Source: an uncultured Candidatus Saccharibacteria bacterium (lineage in GTDB: Bacteria > Patescibacteriota > Saccharimonadia > Saccharimonadales > Saccharimonadaceae). From it: a stretch of DNA of 64,000 bases. The position numbers and the translations under genes were made by a program. Shown here piece by piece: positions 16,792 to 24,488 of this stretch (positions are counted from its first letter, which is position 1; each line of letters starts with the position of its first letter). The stretch spans positions 1 through 64,000 of the forward strand of contig CAMXXV010000003.1 of the NCBI GenBank assembly GCA_947253285.1, written 5' to 3'. The notes beneath the pieces are model-generated. The model made no database searches, was not told the DNA's origin, and saw only the letters and a program-made list of their open reading frames with translations.

Positions 16792-17568
16792 ATGAAGAAA
16801 TTACTCGCATTTGATATTGACGACACCTTAAACGTAGCCAAAACTCCAATGACAGGTGAGATGGCGCACATTTTTGCTGAGCTCCTTGACTATTATCCAG
16901 TTTGTGTGATTTCTGGGCAAAAATTTGGCCAGTTTATTCGCCAAATTCTTTTGCCACTGAACGACGAAGCCACTCCCGAGCGCATGAAGCGACTCCATTT
17001 AATGGTAGCGCAGGGGACACAGTATTATGTTTATCAGTCAGGTGATCCATTCCAGCCAGAAAGCTGGCGCGAAGTCTACTCTTATCCGCTCACTAATGAA
17101 CAAGTAAACCAAATCGCCACTGCTGTTGAGCAAGCCGCGCGTGAACTAGGTTATTGGTGCGAGCAGCCAGTTGGCGAAATTATCGAAAACCGCAGCAGCC
17201 AGGTCACCTTTAGCGCCCTTGGTCAAGCCGCCGCGCCGGTTGATAAGTATCAGTGGGACCCAGACCACAGCAAACGCAATAAGATTGTCACCCGCGCCCG
17301 CGAACTCGCGCCCGACTTTGATTATGAAGTTGCTGGCACCACAAGTATTAATGTCTTTTTGCCAGGTATGAATAAGACTTTCGGTATGAATCAGCTAATG
17401 AAAGCATTAAATTTGCAGAAGTCCGACATTCTTTACTTTGGCGATATGACTCAACCGGGCGGCAATGATTACCCAGTCAAACAAATGGGAATCGATGTCA
17501 TTACCGTCACCAAATGGCAAGATACCGCCTATGCCTTGCAGGGCATTATTGGCCTGAATCGCCATTAA
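16792..17568 (+). CDS. HAD-IIB hydrolase, phosphomannomutase-like
   Basis: This 258-residue protein has HAD motif I DIDDTLN near the N-terminus, a cap-domain segment ENRSSQVTFSALGQ resembling the sugar-binding stretch of eukaryote-type phosphomannomutases, and the late motif GDMTQPGGNDYPV, close to the GGNDYE of that group. It could interconvert hexose phosphates or dephosphorylate them. The first fits a cell that also encodes the isomerase at 41.2 kb and UDP-galactopyranose mutase at 62.3 kb. TATAAT (16780-16785) ends 6 bases before the ATG. Confidence 0.85.
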   Translation: MKKLLAFDIDDTLNVAKTPMTGEMAHIFAELLDYYPVCVISGQKFGQFIRQILLPLNDEATPERMKRLHLMVAQGTQYYVYQSGDPFQPESWREVYSYPLTNEQVNQIATAVEQAARELGYWCEQPVGEIIENRSSQVTFSALGQAAAPVDKYQWDPDHSKRNKIVTRARELAPDFDYEVAGTTSINVFLPGMNKTFGMNQLMKALNLQKSDILYFGDMTQPGGNDYPVKQMGIDVITVTKWQDTAYALQGIIGLNRH

Positions 17569-17589
17569 GTATGTTAAAATAGTAGGCAG

Positions 17590-17681
17590 GGAGGGGTGTC
17601 CGAGCGGTTGAAGGAGCACGCTTGGAAAGCGTGTATAGGCGGTGACGTCTATCTGGGGTTCGAATCCCCATCCCTCCGCCA
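17590..17681 (+). tRNA. tRNA-Ser (anticodon GGA)
   Basis: The acceptor GGAGGGG pairs with TCCCTCC, then G and an encoded CCA ending at 17681. The anticodon arm CACGC-TTGGAAA-GCGTG gives GGA. A long variable arm (TATAGGCGGTGACGTCTA) and the T-arm TGGGG-TTCGAAT-CCCCA are present. TAAAAT at 17575-17580 is a likely -10. Confidence 0.96.
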
Positions 17682-17697
17682 GTATTATTTACTACTA

Positions 17698-17724
17698 AAA
17701 ATAGGGCTCGAAAGCCCTATTTTT
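17698..17724. terminator. Terminator after tRNA-Ser(GGA)
   Basis: AAATAGGGCT and AGCCCTATTT form a 10-base stem with a CGAA loop, followed by more T residues. It separates the tRNA from the convergent pilin-like operon and could act in both directions. Confidence 0.85.
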
Positions 17725-17737
17725 TAAACTTTGCTTA

Positions 17738-18076
17738 CTAGCCAACATGAGCGCCGGATACGCCACCAGCCCCGCCATTAGTACTAAGAGTTTGGAATAT
17801 CCAGTTTACAATAGCATAACCAAGAATTGCCACCACTAGACCAACAATAGCGTAGAGAATAGTATTTTTTGCATCCTTCACTCGACCACTATCACCACCA
17901 GATAATACGTAGCGAATACCACCATAGATAATCATAAAAATTGCCAGAACGCCAACCGCAAATAACAAGATATTGATAAAGCGGGGAATAACAGCGTTCA
18001 CTCCATTAAATAGATCAGTTGGTTGACCTTTTCCACGGTATGGTCCGCTAAATACATCCGGTAGTGACAACGACAT
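17738..18076 (-). CDS. TrbC/VirB2-like T4SS pilin-type protein (copy 1)
   Basis: This 112-residue protein has two membrane helices (about 33-56 and 72-94) joined by a short loop SGGDSGRVKDAKNT. The second helix starts ILYAIVGLVVAILGYAIVNW. This two-helix module with a 'G-D-x-x-x-V-x-x-A-K-x-T' loop matches the T4SS pilin (TrbC/VirB2-like) families common in Patescibacteria. Unlike most of its paralogues it has no signal peptide; the N-terminus is a 30-residue polar segment. It is the last gene of the minus-strand operon, 11 bases after the preceding stop. Confidence 0.82.
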   Translation of the reverse strand: MSLSLPDVFSGPYRGKGQPTDLFNGVNAVIPRFINILLFAVGVLAIFMIIYGGIRYVLSGGDSGRVKDAKNTILYAIVGLVVAILGYAIVNWIFQTLSTNGGAGGVSGAHVG

Positions 18077-18087
18077 TAGTCTAGTTC

Positions 18088-18516
18088 CTACTTACTACTA
18101 CCGCTATCAGCACCCCATAGGCCGGTAATCCAGTTGACCACGGCGTAGGCGATAATAGCCACGATCAAACCAACCACAGCGTAAATCAAGGTGTCCTTAG
18201 CAGATGTCACTTGGTTCTTGTCGCCATGAGCAGTAGTGTAACGAATACCAGCGAAAATAATCATCACAACTGACAGAATACCGACAATAAACAGCATGGT
18301 ATTAATCACAGTAGTCACAATTGGCTTATCACCAGTAAATAGGTCTTTAGCCTGACCATTACCCTTTGAACAGTTTTCAGCTACTGCACCAGTTAAACCC
18401 TGGGAAGTATCGCATTCGGTAGCTAAAGCTGGAGACACATTAAAGGCCCCAAGAGCCAATGCTGCAACAGCTGCAGTGGTTATACCGACGCGTAGTTTGT
18501 TTAATATACTTTTCAT
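18088..18516 (-). CDS. TrbC/VirB2-like T4SS pilin-type protein with signal peptide (copy 2)
   Basis: The protein has 142 residues. It has a cleavable-looking signal peptide (to about residue 32, SPALATE), a short cysteine-containing loop (CDTSQGLTGAVAENCSKG), then the two-helix pilin module with the HGDKNQVTSAKDT connector. A strong AAGGAGG site precedes the ATG. The gene has its own apparent promoter in the 80-base gap upstream (see 18555-18582). Mature pilins of this type assemble into the secretion filament or its base in conjugative systems. That role here is inferred from the family and from the VirB4/PrgI genes at 43-46.8 kb. Confidence 0.85.
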   Translation of the reverse strand: MKSILNKLRVGITTAAVAALALGAFNVSPALATECDTSQGLTGAVAENCSKGNGQAKDLFTGDKPIVTTVINTMLFIVGILSVVMIIFAGIRYTTAHGDKNQVTSAKDTLIYAVVGLIVAIIAYAVVNWITGLWGADSGSSK

Positions 18517-18554
18517 TTTGAGTTTTCCTCCTTTATCTAAACTACTTTAACTTA

Positions 18555-18582
18555 ATTATACAATATTCTATTTATAATGCAA
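18555..18582 (-). promoter_or_regulatory. Internal promoter of the pilin operon
   Basis: Reading the minus strand, TTGCAT (18582-18577) is followed after 16 bases by TATAAT (18560-18555), about 40 bases before the ATG at 18516. It would give the last two pilin-like genes extra or separate expression, and the strong AAGGAGG site there supports a highly made product. Confidence 0.6.
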
Positions 18583-18596
18583 TACCTAAATTAACA

Positions 18597-18989
18597 TTAT
18601 GGCTTTCCGCCCTTAGCTTGGAAGGCTTTAACAACCCAGTCAACCAGCGCATAAGCAACAATCGCTACCACTAGTCCAACCACCGCATAGACAACTGTAT
18701 CCTTCGCTGATGCAACCTGAGTCTTGTCACCATGTGCAGTAACATAACGAATACCGCCATAAATAATCATTATCACAGCCAAAATGCCGACAATAAACAG
18801 CATAGTGGTGATAATAGTCTTGATTACATCATTCATTTCTATGCCACCCGCGGCATCCTGGGTCTTATTTAGCCCCTCATTTATATTATCTATACTATTA
18901 GCAAGAACACTCTTACTATACAAAAAACCTAGTGTAACCGCACTCATCCCAGTAGCAAGCATTTTACTTATTTTTTTCATATTGGCCAT
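18597..18989 (-). CDS. TrbC/VirB2-like T4SS pilin-type protein (copy 3)
   Basis: The protein has 130 residues. It has a signal peptide or N-terminal hydrophobic stretch (about 8-30), then a short polar segment (DNINEGLNKTQDAAG), then the two-helix module. The module has helices at about 54-77 and 94-117 and the loop HGDKTQVASAKDT. The module is nearly the same as in copy 2, suggesting a fairly recent duplication; the exported N-terminal segment differs and lacks cysteines. An AGGAGG ribosome site is present. It lies 9 bases downstream of copy 4. Confidence 0.84.
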   Translation of the reverse strand: MANMKKISKMLATGMSAVTLGFLYSKSVLANSIDNINEGLNKTQDAAGGIEMNDVIKTIITTMLFIVGILAVIMIIYGGIRYVTAHGDKTQVASAKDTVVYAVVGLVVAIVAYALVDWVVKAFQAKGGKP

Positions 18990-18998
18990 TTTATCCTC

Positions 18999-19415
18999 CT
19001 ATTTTTTAAACCTTCCAACAACAAACTCAATCACTGCATATGCGCTCATAGCTAAAATTAAGCCAGCAATAGCATAAATTATTATAGTTTTAGCACTGGC
19101 AATATTATTTTTATTACCAGACGATGTCATATATTTAATCCCACCATAAATTATTATAGCGGTAGCAAAAATACCAGCACCAACTAACATTAATTTAACA
19201 TAATTGGTGATTATAACTACTAAATTTGATTCCTGTGGCGCCTTTACGTCGCCCAAATCCTGACAAACAGCAGCATCTGGGTTGTAATGACAAGGACAAC
19301 CATCGCCGCTTGGATTAACAGTGCAATCTTCATCAGCCATCGCCACACCAACTGGCAATAGTGCAGCCCCCAGCAAAACACCAATTAACATGCAACAGAG
19401 TAGTAATCGTTTCAT
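18999..19415 (-). CDS. TrbC/VirB2-like pilin-type protein with cysteine-rich ectodomain (copy 4)
   Basis: The protein has 138 residues. The signal peptide (MKRLLLCCMLIG...VAMA) is followed by a compact cysteine-rich segment (CTVNPSGDGCPCHYN...VC) and then the two-helix module with the connector TSSGNKNNIASAKT. I start it at ATG 19415, which overlaps the TGA of the preceding gene (ATGA) and has GGAGAAAG upstream, rather than at an in-frame ATG 15 bases further up. The four closely spaced cysteines could form disulfides outside the cell. Confidence 0.82.
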   Translation of the reverse strand: MKRLLLCCMLIGVLLGAALLPVGVAMADEDCTVNPSGDGCPCHYNPDAAVCQDLGDVKAPQESNLVVIITNYVKLMLVGAGIFATAIIIYGGIKYMTSSGNKNNIASAKTIIIYAIAGLILAMSAYAVIEFVVGRFKK

Positions 19416-19831
19416 TGGTTCTTTCTCCAAGCTAACTTCGGCAAAACATTATAGCTACGTCTAGATCGCAGATTAGGACATTTTGCCAACCTCGATGGTA
19501 GAGCAGCACCACCAGATGTATCGCCCTGTGCGCCACTAACAATTGTCTTAGTAATAGCAAAAGCTGCCAATACTACAATAACACCAACGACAATAGCAAT
19601 AATGCCATGTTTTGCAGCCAAGACCGCCTTAGGGTCACCATTCGACATCATCATCTTATAGGCACATATGATTAATGATATCACTGCAATCACACCAGTT
19701 AAAATCATCATAGCAGTAATAACGCCACTCAGTAAGTCATCGCCACTCTTTGCTGGAATATTTACTTGATTGCAACCATCGCAATTTTTAATACTTACTA
19801 AATCAGCTAGTGTTGTAAGCATATCTATCAT
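19412..19831 (-). CDS. TrbC/VirB2-like pilin-type protein, divergent (copy 5)
   Basis: The protein has 139 residues. There is no signal peptide; a short N-terminal helix and CDGCNQ precede the two-helix module (about 34-58 and 74-96), whose connector is SNGDPKAVLAAKH. The C-terminal tail of about 40 residues is basic (LRSRRSYNVLPKLAWRKNQ), which the other copies lack, so it may be a cytoplasmic contact with another component. The start ATG directly follows the TAA of the pilin-fusion gene, with GGGAGGAC upstream, and its stop overlaps the next start. This indicates tight translational coupling. Confidence 0.75.
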   Translation of the reverse strand: MIDMLTTLADLVSIKNCDGCNQVNIPAKSGDDLLSGVITAMMILTGVIAVISLIICAYKMMMSNGDPKAVLAAKHGIIAIVVGVIVVLAAFAITKTIVSGAQGDTSGGAALPSRLAKCPNLRSRRSYNVLPKLAWRKNQ

Positions 19832-21175
19832 TTAGTGTCCTCCCGATAAACTGCCCACCACAAACGTCACAATTGCTGCCGCCGAAATAGCCACAATCAA
19901 CCCAATTACGCCATTTACTAAAATCATCTTAGCGCCCGACTCAGCTAATGACTTACCAGCGTGCGCATCAACTACATATCTAATACCACCATAAAGTATA
20001 ACAATAAACGCTACGATACTCGCTAAACGTAATAGTATATCCACTATATTCAAAAGAATAATTGTGATATACATACCGAGTTCCTTACCTGGTTCCAAGA
20101 ATGGTGTATCACCTTTACAGGTGAGACCGCGACTCCAAGAAGGGAAGCCGAGGAAGTCACCGCCACCACAGTTGCCAGCACTACCGCTTAATCCACCAGA
20201 GCCACCACCAGAGCCGGAACCGCCAGAACCGCCACCGGAACTACTACCGCCGCCAGAGTCTGAGCTACCACCGCCGCCAGATGAGCTACCGCCTGAGCCA
20301 CTGCTACCGCCAGAACCAGAACCACCGGAGCTAGAACCGCCCGAGCCGCTACCGGAGCTAGAACCACCGCCGGATGCACCGCCACCAGAAGCGCCGCCAC
20401 CAGATGATCCACCAGAGTTGCTGCCGCCGCCAGCAGTACATACTAATTCACCATTTATCACTTGGCAATTTTTCGTTGGACCCGAGCCCTTACCTGAATT
20501 ATTTTTTTCATCCCTCATACCAAGAATTGCTCTCGCGCCATCACATTTAAGGTGACTATTATCCTTCCTTACTGTACAAAAATCAGGATTGTTGCATTTA
20601 CGCATCACACTTTCAACATAAGCCTGGCCATCCCATTTGATACATATTTTAGCTTGGTCTTTTTTATTATTATTGATAATGGGTTTTAGCCTAAAGTATG
20701 TATCGACAGCTTTTTTACATATAAGCTTGTCCACCTCGGTTCCCCCAAACAACAAAGGGTGTTCTTTGTTCGAAAGATTACTATGTTTTTCCTCTTCCGG
20801 CATATCGCGCCATGCTTTTTTAGCGGGTGGACAAACCTCTGTATCACAGTGAGCTTTTCCAATAACGCACATATCATGTGCTAAACACCATTTTTCTTCA
20901 TCTGTCCAGTCAGCTTTATTCGTTATTCTATAATCCCGCTTTGGGTTTGCCCAACTACTGACTAGGTTATGATACTTCCTGCATTTTTCTGCAGCCTTAA
21001 AATCTTCTTGGTCCTTTGCGCTAACTGCATTTACGATATTATGTGTATAAAAACAAGTGGCAACAATTGACAATAGTAACACAAAAATACATAGTACTTG
21101 TTTTTTAACTCCAGCACTATTCCTTAGATGCATCATTTTACTAGCATTGTTATTTGATAAAATTTTGTTATTCAT
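19832..21175 (-). CDS. Pilin-type protein fused to a secreted cysteine-module domain through a Gly/Ser linker
   Basis: The protein has 447 residues. An N-terminal signal anchor (about 25-50) precedes a secreted domain (about 50-220) with two C-x5-C modules (CLAHDMC and CNNPDFC). A linker of about 115 residues made almost only of Gly and Ser follows. The C-terminus carries a two-helix pilin-like module (about 365-440) with the connector AHAGKSLAESGAKM. The secreted domain is very close to that of the channel protein at 24.5 kb, including an almost identical stretch RLxPIINNNKKDQAKIC. The pairing suggests that a filament subunit displays the same ectodomain as the channel. The start shares one base with the preceding stop. 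Confidence 0.78.
   Translation of the reverse strand: MNNKILSNNNASKMMHLRNSAGVKKQVLCIFVLLLSIVATCFYTHNIVNAVSAKDQEDFKAAEKCRKYHNLVSSWANPKRDYRITNKADWTDEEKWCLAHDMCVIGKAHCDTEVCPPAKKAWRDMPEEEKHSNLSNKEHPLLFGGTEVDKLICKKAVDTYFRLKPIINNNKKDQAKICIKWDGQAYVESVMRKCNNPDFCTVRKDNSHLKCDGARAILGMRDEKNNSGKGSGPTKNCQVINGELVCTAGGGSNSGGSSGGGASGGGASGGGSSSGSGSGGSSSGGSGSGGSSGSGGSSSGGGGSSDSGGGSSSGGGSGGSGSGGGSGGLSGSAGNCGGGDFLGFPSWSRGLTCKGDTPFLEPGKELGMYITIILLNIVDILLRLASIVAFIVILYGGIRYVVDAHAGKSLAESGAKMILVNGVIGLIVAISAAAIVTFVVGSLSGGH
20562..20722. repeat. Inverted repeat, left copy (partner 24919-25079)
   Basis: About 161 bases on the minus strand are close to identical to 24919-25079 on the plus strand. Both encode the second cysteine module of the shared ectodomain. 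A further shorter matching stretch lies at 20967-21018 against 24621-24669. The two copies point toward each other across the divergent promoters. Confidence 0.75.
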
Positions 21176-21543
21176 TATTTAAACATCCCTCCTGGCACCA
21201 CAAAATTCAATAACGCATACATAAAGAAATAAGCAATCAAAGCGCCAATTGCATTACGAATAATCTTTTTGCCAGTTTCAACTTTTTGTTTATCAGTACC
21301 AGCTGTAGCATAAATAATTGCACCATAGACAATAGCTATCAAAACAATTACTGTCATGCCAGCTGCTAACCACTTAAAGATATTAGCCACTGCACCCATC
21401 ATTGGAACGTTACTCGAATTATTGCATTTCCACTCAAAGTAAGTTTCCGTACCACCACATTGAGAAGCATTTACCGTACCAGCAAACAATATGTTGCATA
21501 ATAGTGTAGCAACGCTAGTGGCAATATTTTTTCGCTTAAGCAT
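21175..21543 (-). CDS. TrbC/VirB2-like T4SS pilin-type protein, first gene of operon (copy 6)
   Basis: The protein has 122 residues. It has a signal peptide (to about residue 26, AGTVNAS), a short segment with two cysteines (QCGGTETYFEWKC), and then the two-helix module (about 56-78 and 94-115). The connector ATAGTDKQKVETGKKII is closest to the classical TrbC/VirB2 style. It opens the minus-strand operon; its start is divergent from the first channel gene with 63 bases between them. The stop TAA overlaps the next start (TAATG). No convincing ribosome site is visible; a TATA-rich stretch lies just before the ATG. Confidence 0.82.
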   Translation of the reverse strand: MLKRKNIATSVATLLCNILFAGTVNASQCGGTETYFEWKCNNSSNVPMMGAVANIFKWLAAGMTVIVLIAIVYGAIIYATAGTDKQKVETGKKIIRNAIGALIAYFFMYALLNFVVPGGMFK

Positions 21544-21606
21544 ATCTTATATATATCATATTGCAAAAAATTCTACAATAATTTAATATTATTACATAAG
21601 CTTATT

Positions 21607-24456
21607 ATGGTGGTCAAAAGGGGATATCTACTTAGCCTGTCGGCATTAGTACTACTGCCGCTACTTTTAGCACTTTTTAATAGTAATACAACAAGAGCGA
21701 ATGATTCAGTTGGTGTGAAGCCAGAGCAATGCTATCTAGATAATATTAATTGGACTGGCGGTGGTCCAGATCAAGCGCGCTCAATTGATTGTAGGAGTTT
21801 AATAGAAAAAGACGCTAGTGATAAGAAGAAAAAAGATATCGAGTCTAAATGGGATAGTGCCGATAACAATGATTATATTAAAGCAGAATGCCTTAGAGTA
21901 CTTCCCCAAAAAGAAAAAGCTTGTATTAGCGCAGGGTACTGCGAATTAAAAGATCTTGACCGTTGGTTTCTAGGAAAACGGATGCTTAATAGATCAAATC
22001 ACGATTATCGACTCTATTGTGTTAACGCTTACCGTTCAACTACTGAGGTAACAACCGAAATATGTGCTGCACTAGAAAACGCTAAAGATGGCGATTGGGA
22101 AAGTCGCCTAACATATTGGGATGGCAATAATGACCCAGAAGGTAAGGATAACAGCGGTCAAACTCAGGCTCGCCGATTAACTCCGGTTGCAAAAGCTTGT
22201 GCAAAAGCCGGTGCATGTACAATTCCCGCCAATGGTGGATTAATCGATTGTTCTAAGGCAGTCGATATGAAGAATAAAAATCAACAGCTCAAAAAACCAG
22301 ATGACAATTCCGGCAACGAAAGGCCTCCCGTTAAACTTAATTTTGATACCGACCCAGATACAAATACCAAGGAAGATCCACAAGATCAATCTTGCAGGCA
22401 GCACGCCGGCATTTTTGCCTTTATGGTCTGCCCAGGACTAAATTTACTAGCCTCCATGGTAGATTCAATCACTGGATTAATTTCTGATAATATTAAGTGG
22501 ACCATCCTAGCACAAACCGCTGGAAGCCCATCTCCTTCTGCTGTGATCCAAGCCGTATGGCAAAACATTTTAAACATTGCCAATATTATACTTGCAATAG
22601 CCTTTATGGTAATGCTCTATAGCTATGCGCTTAACTCACAAGATACAGTTAGAGCCTACAATACTAAATCTATGTTATCGCGCCTCATCGTAGTCGCCAT
22701 TGCTATGAATCTGTCATTCTACGCTTGTGCCGCGTTAGCTGATATTTCTAATATTGCAGGCTCAGGGATATTTGATCTCATTATGAATCAGCTCAAAGAC
22801 CCCGGTGCTGGACCGTTTAGTGCAGAAGGTTTAGCAATTGGCATGGGCACTATAGTCGGCATTGTGGTACTAATTATTGTAGCCATCTTAAACTTTGGTA
22901 TTTTTATCATGATAGCGTTAATGATTCTAATCATGATTACATTACGCCAAGTCGCACTAGTTACATTAGTAATCATCTCGCCAATCGCCATTGCCTGTCA
23001 CCTCTTGCCAAACACTGAACGCTGGTATCAAAAATGGTTTAACACCTATGTTCAATTACTCATTATCTATCCTTTCTTTACTGCCGCTTGGGCAGGAGCT
23101 CATCTAGTAGCTTACATTATGGAACCAATATCTGGCGGCTGGGGCTTTATTATTGCGCCACTTTGTGCCGTTGCGCCACTGGCTGCTATTCTACCAATCT
23201 TTAAGATGTCAAGTGGACTAATGGGCAAAATGGCTAGTGGGCTAAAGCGCTCCGCAAGTGAGCATGGTTTAACAGACTACGCCAAGAACCACGACCAAAA
23301 TCGTCGTACTTTCGCTAAAAATATTGTTCAGACTAAAAGTATTAACTTACAGCACAAATTAGGTAGTGGTAATATTATCGGTAGAGGAATGGGAGCTATA
23401 ATTAGTAGTCTAAATGGCACCCACCTTGCTGCCATTAATAAGCGTAGTCAAGATGAAACTGACGACTTGACCAATAAGGCTGTAAAAGATATCAACAAGG
23501 CTAAACAAGATGCTAAGGATAACCGCGCTGATGACCGTCGCAAGAAAAAGGTTAAAAAGGAAAATAAAAACACCAGTGCAGAGGCTACAGCTAGTGATAT
23601 TTCGCTTGATATCGACGACGCTCAAGCCGCGCACATTGCTAGTGTCTTAGGTTTACCAAACTTACCATTCACTATTAATGATAAGGGACAGAGAGTCTAT
23701 CATATCAACGGTTTAATGTTAATTAAATATAAGGCAATGACTGGCACCAATCAATACGGCAAGAATCTCAGCCAAACCGAATATCAGTCAGTGCTAGATT
23801 ATGCTCAAACTAACAACATTCTTAATCATAAGGAACTTATGGAGACCATCTATAACGTTCAGACCAAGGGTGATACTTTGGTACGAAAGCACTTCATCGA
23901 TAGTTACACTAAATATGACGATAGTGAAAATTACACTAGCTACGCAAACTATGTTGCCGATAACAAAACTCACATTTTTATGGACAAAGATACCAAGAAA
24001 GCATTTATTGAGCAAACCGGCACCTTCTCTAAAGATAAAATTCGATCCGTTACAGATGTCGAAAATGCTATTCGCGAGTCCCGTCAAACCTTCACGAAGA
24101 AACTTGATGTTGCCACTTATGACGAAATTGACATTCCAGTTAAGACTGAGCTACTCGCTAATTCCGTTCAAGATGGCGACATAGCTAGTGTTAATAACAT
24201 TAAAAACGTCAACCATAAGTTTATCGCTAATTATCAGGTGTACTCAATGATTACCCAACCAAGAATTTTAGCCGAAAAAGCTAGAAAGGCTGCCGGTACT
24301 AGCAGTAAGAGGCCGTTTAGTAGTGTAATCGGTAAAACAGCCATCCAAACACCACATTATTCTTCTACAATGACACTATTGCATGCTAGAAATATTGAGG
24401 CTTCTATTAATGCTTGGCGAAAAGGAAAGTGGGATACTAAGTTTAAAACGTGGTAA
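21607..24456 (+). CDS. TrbL/VirB6-like channel protein, type A (copy A1)
   Basis: The protein has 949 residues. After a signal peptide (to about 34), the secreted domain (about 35-260) holds two cysteine modules (CISAGYC, CAKAGAC). A C-x11-CPG motif (about 262-276) precedes KWTIL. The membrane core has helices at about 320-341, 357-380, 409-465 (two or three), 477-505 and 512-533, with the signature RQVALVTLVIISPIA then LLPNTERWYQKW. This is the layout of TrbL/VirB6 polytopic channel proteins. A large charged cytoplasmic domain (534-949) follows. Its last third is shared with the third channel protein. The start ATG 21607 has no clear ribosome site. It is divergent from the pilin operon. Confidence 0.82.
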   Translation: MVVKRGYLLSLSALVLLPLLLALFNSNTTRANDSVGVKPEQCYLDNINWTGGGPDQARSIDCRSLIEKDASDKKKKDIESKWDSADNNDYIKAECLRVLPQKEKACISAGYCELKDLDRWFLGKRMLNRSNHDYRLYCVNAYRSTTEVTTEICAALENAKDGDWESRLTYWDGNNDPEGKDNSGQTQARRLTPVAKACAKAGACTIPANGGLIDCSKAVDMKNKNQQLKKPDDNSGNERPPVKLNFDTDPDTNTKEDPQDQSCRQHAGIFAFMVCPGLNLLASMVDSITGLISDNIKWTILAQTAGSPSPSAVIQAVWQNILNIANIILAIAFMVMLYSYALNSQDTVRAYNTKSMLSRLIVVAIAMNLSFYACAALADISNIAGSGIFDLIMNQLKDPGAGPFSAEGLAIGMGTIVGIVVLIIVAILNFGIFIMIALMILIMITLRQVALVTLVIISPIAIACHLLPNTERWYQKWFNTYVQLLIIYPFFTAAWAGAHLVAYIMEPISGGWGFIIAPLCAVAPLAAILPIFKMSSGLMGKMASGLKRSASEHGLTDYAKNHDQNRRTFAKNIVQTKSINLQHKLGSGNIIGRGMGAIISSLNGTHLAAINKRSQDETDDLTNKAVKDINKAKQDAKDNRADDRRKKKVKKENKNTSAEATASDISLDIDDAQAAHIASVLGLPNLPFTINDKGQRVYHINGLMLIKYKAMTGTNQYGKNLSQTEYQSVLDYAQTNNILNHKELMETIYNVQTKGDTLVRKHFIDSYTKYDDSENYTSYANYVADNKTHIFMDKDTKKAFIEQTGTFSKDKIRSVTDVENAIRESRQTFTKKLDVATYDEIDIPVKTELLANSVQDGDIASVNNIKNVNHKFIANYQVYSMITQPRILAEKARKAAGTSSKRPFSSVIGKTAIQTPHYSSTMTLLHARNIEASINAWRKGKWDTKFKTW

Positions 24457-24488
24457 AATGGATAATAAGATTGGTGGGTAGGTATAAT

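Noticed and set aside
20190..20420. Short-period repeats that could suggest CRISPR or a microsatellite
   Set aside because: Units are irregular Gly/Ser codons in frame, with no constant repeat and spacer. No CRISPR array or cas gene was seen in the window.
20064..20555. A proline-rich plus-strand frame of 163 codons
   Set aside because: It is the antisense of the Gly/Ser linker in the pilin fusion; the repeat structure creates the open frame.
24450..24488. Upstream GTG start for the second channel gene
   Set aside because: It would overlap the previous gene and add 13 residues before a good signal sequence; ATG 24489 has a purine-rich site and fits better.
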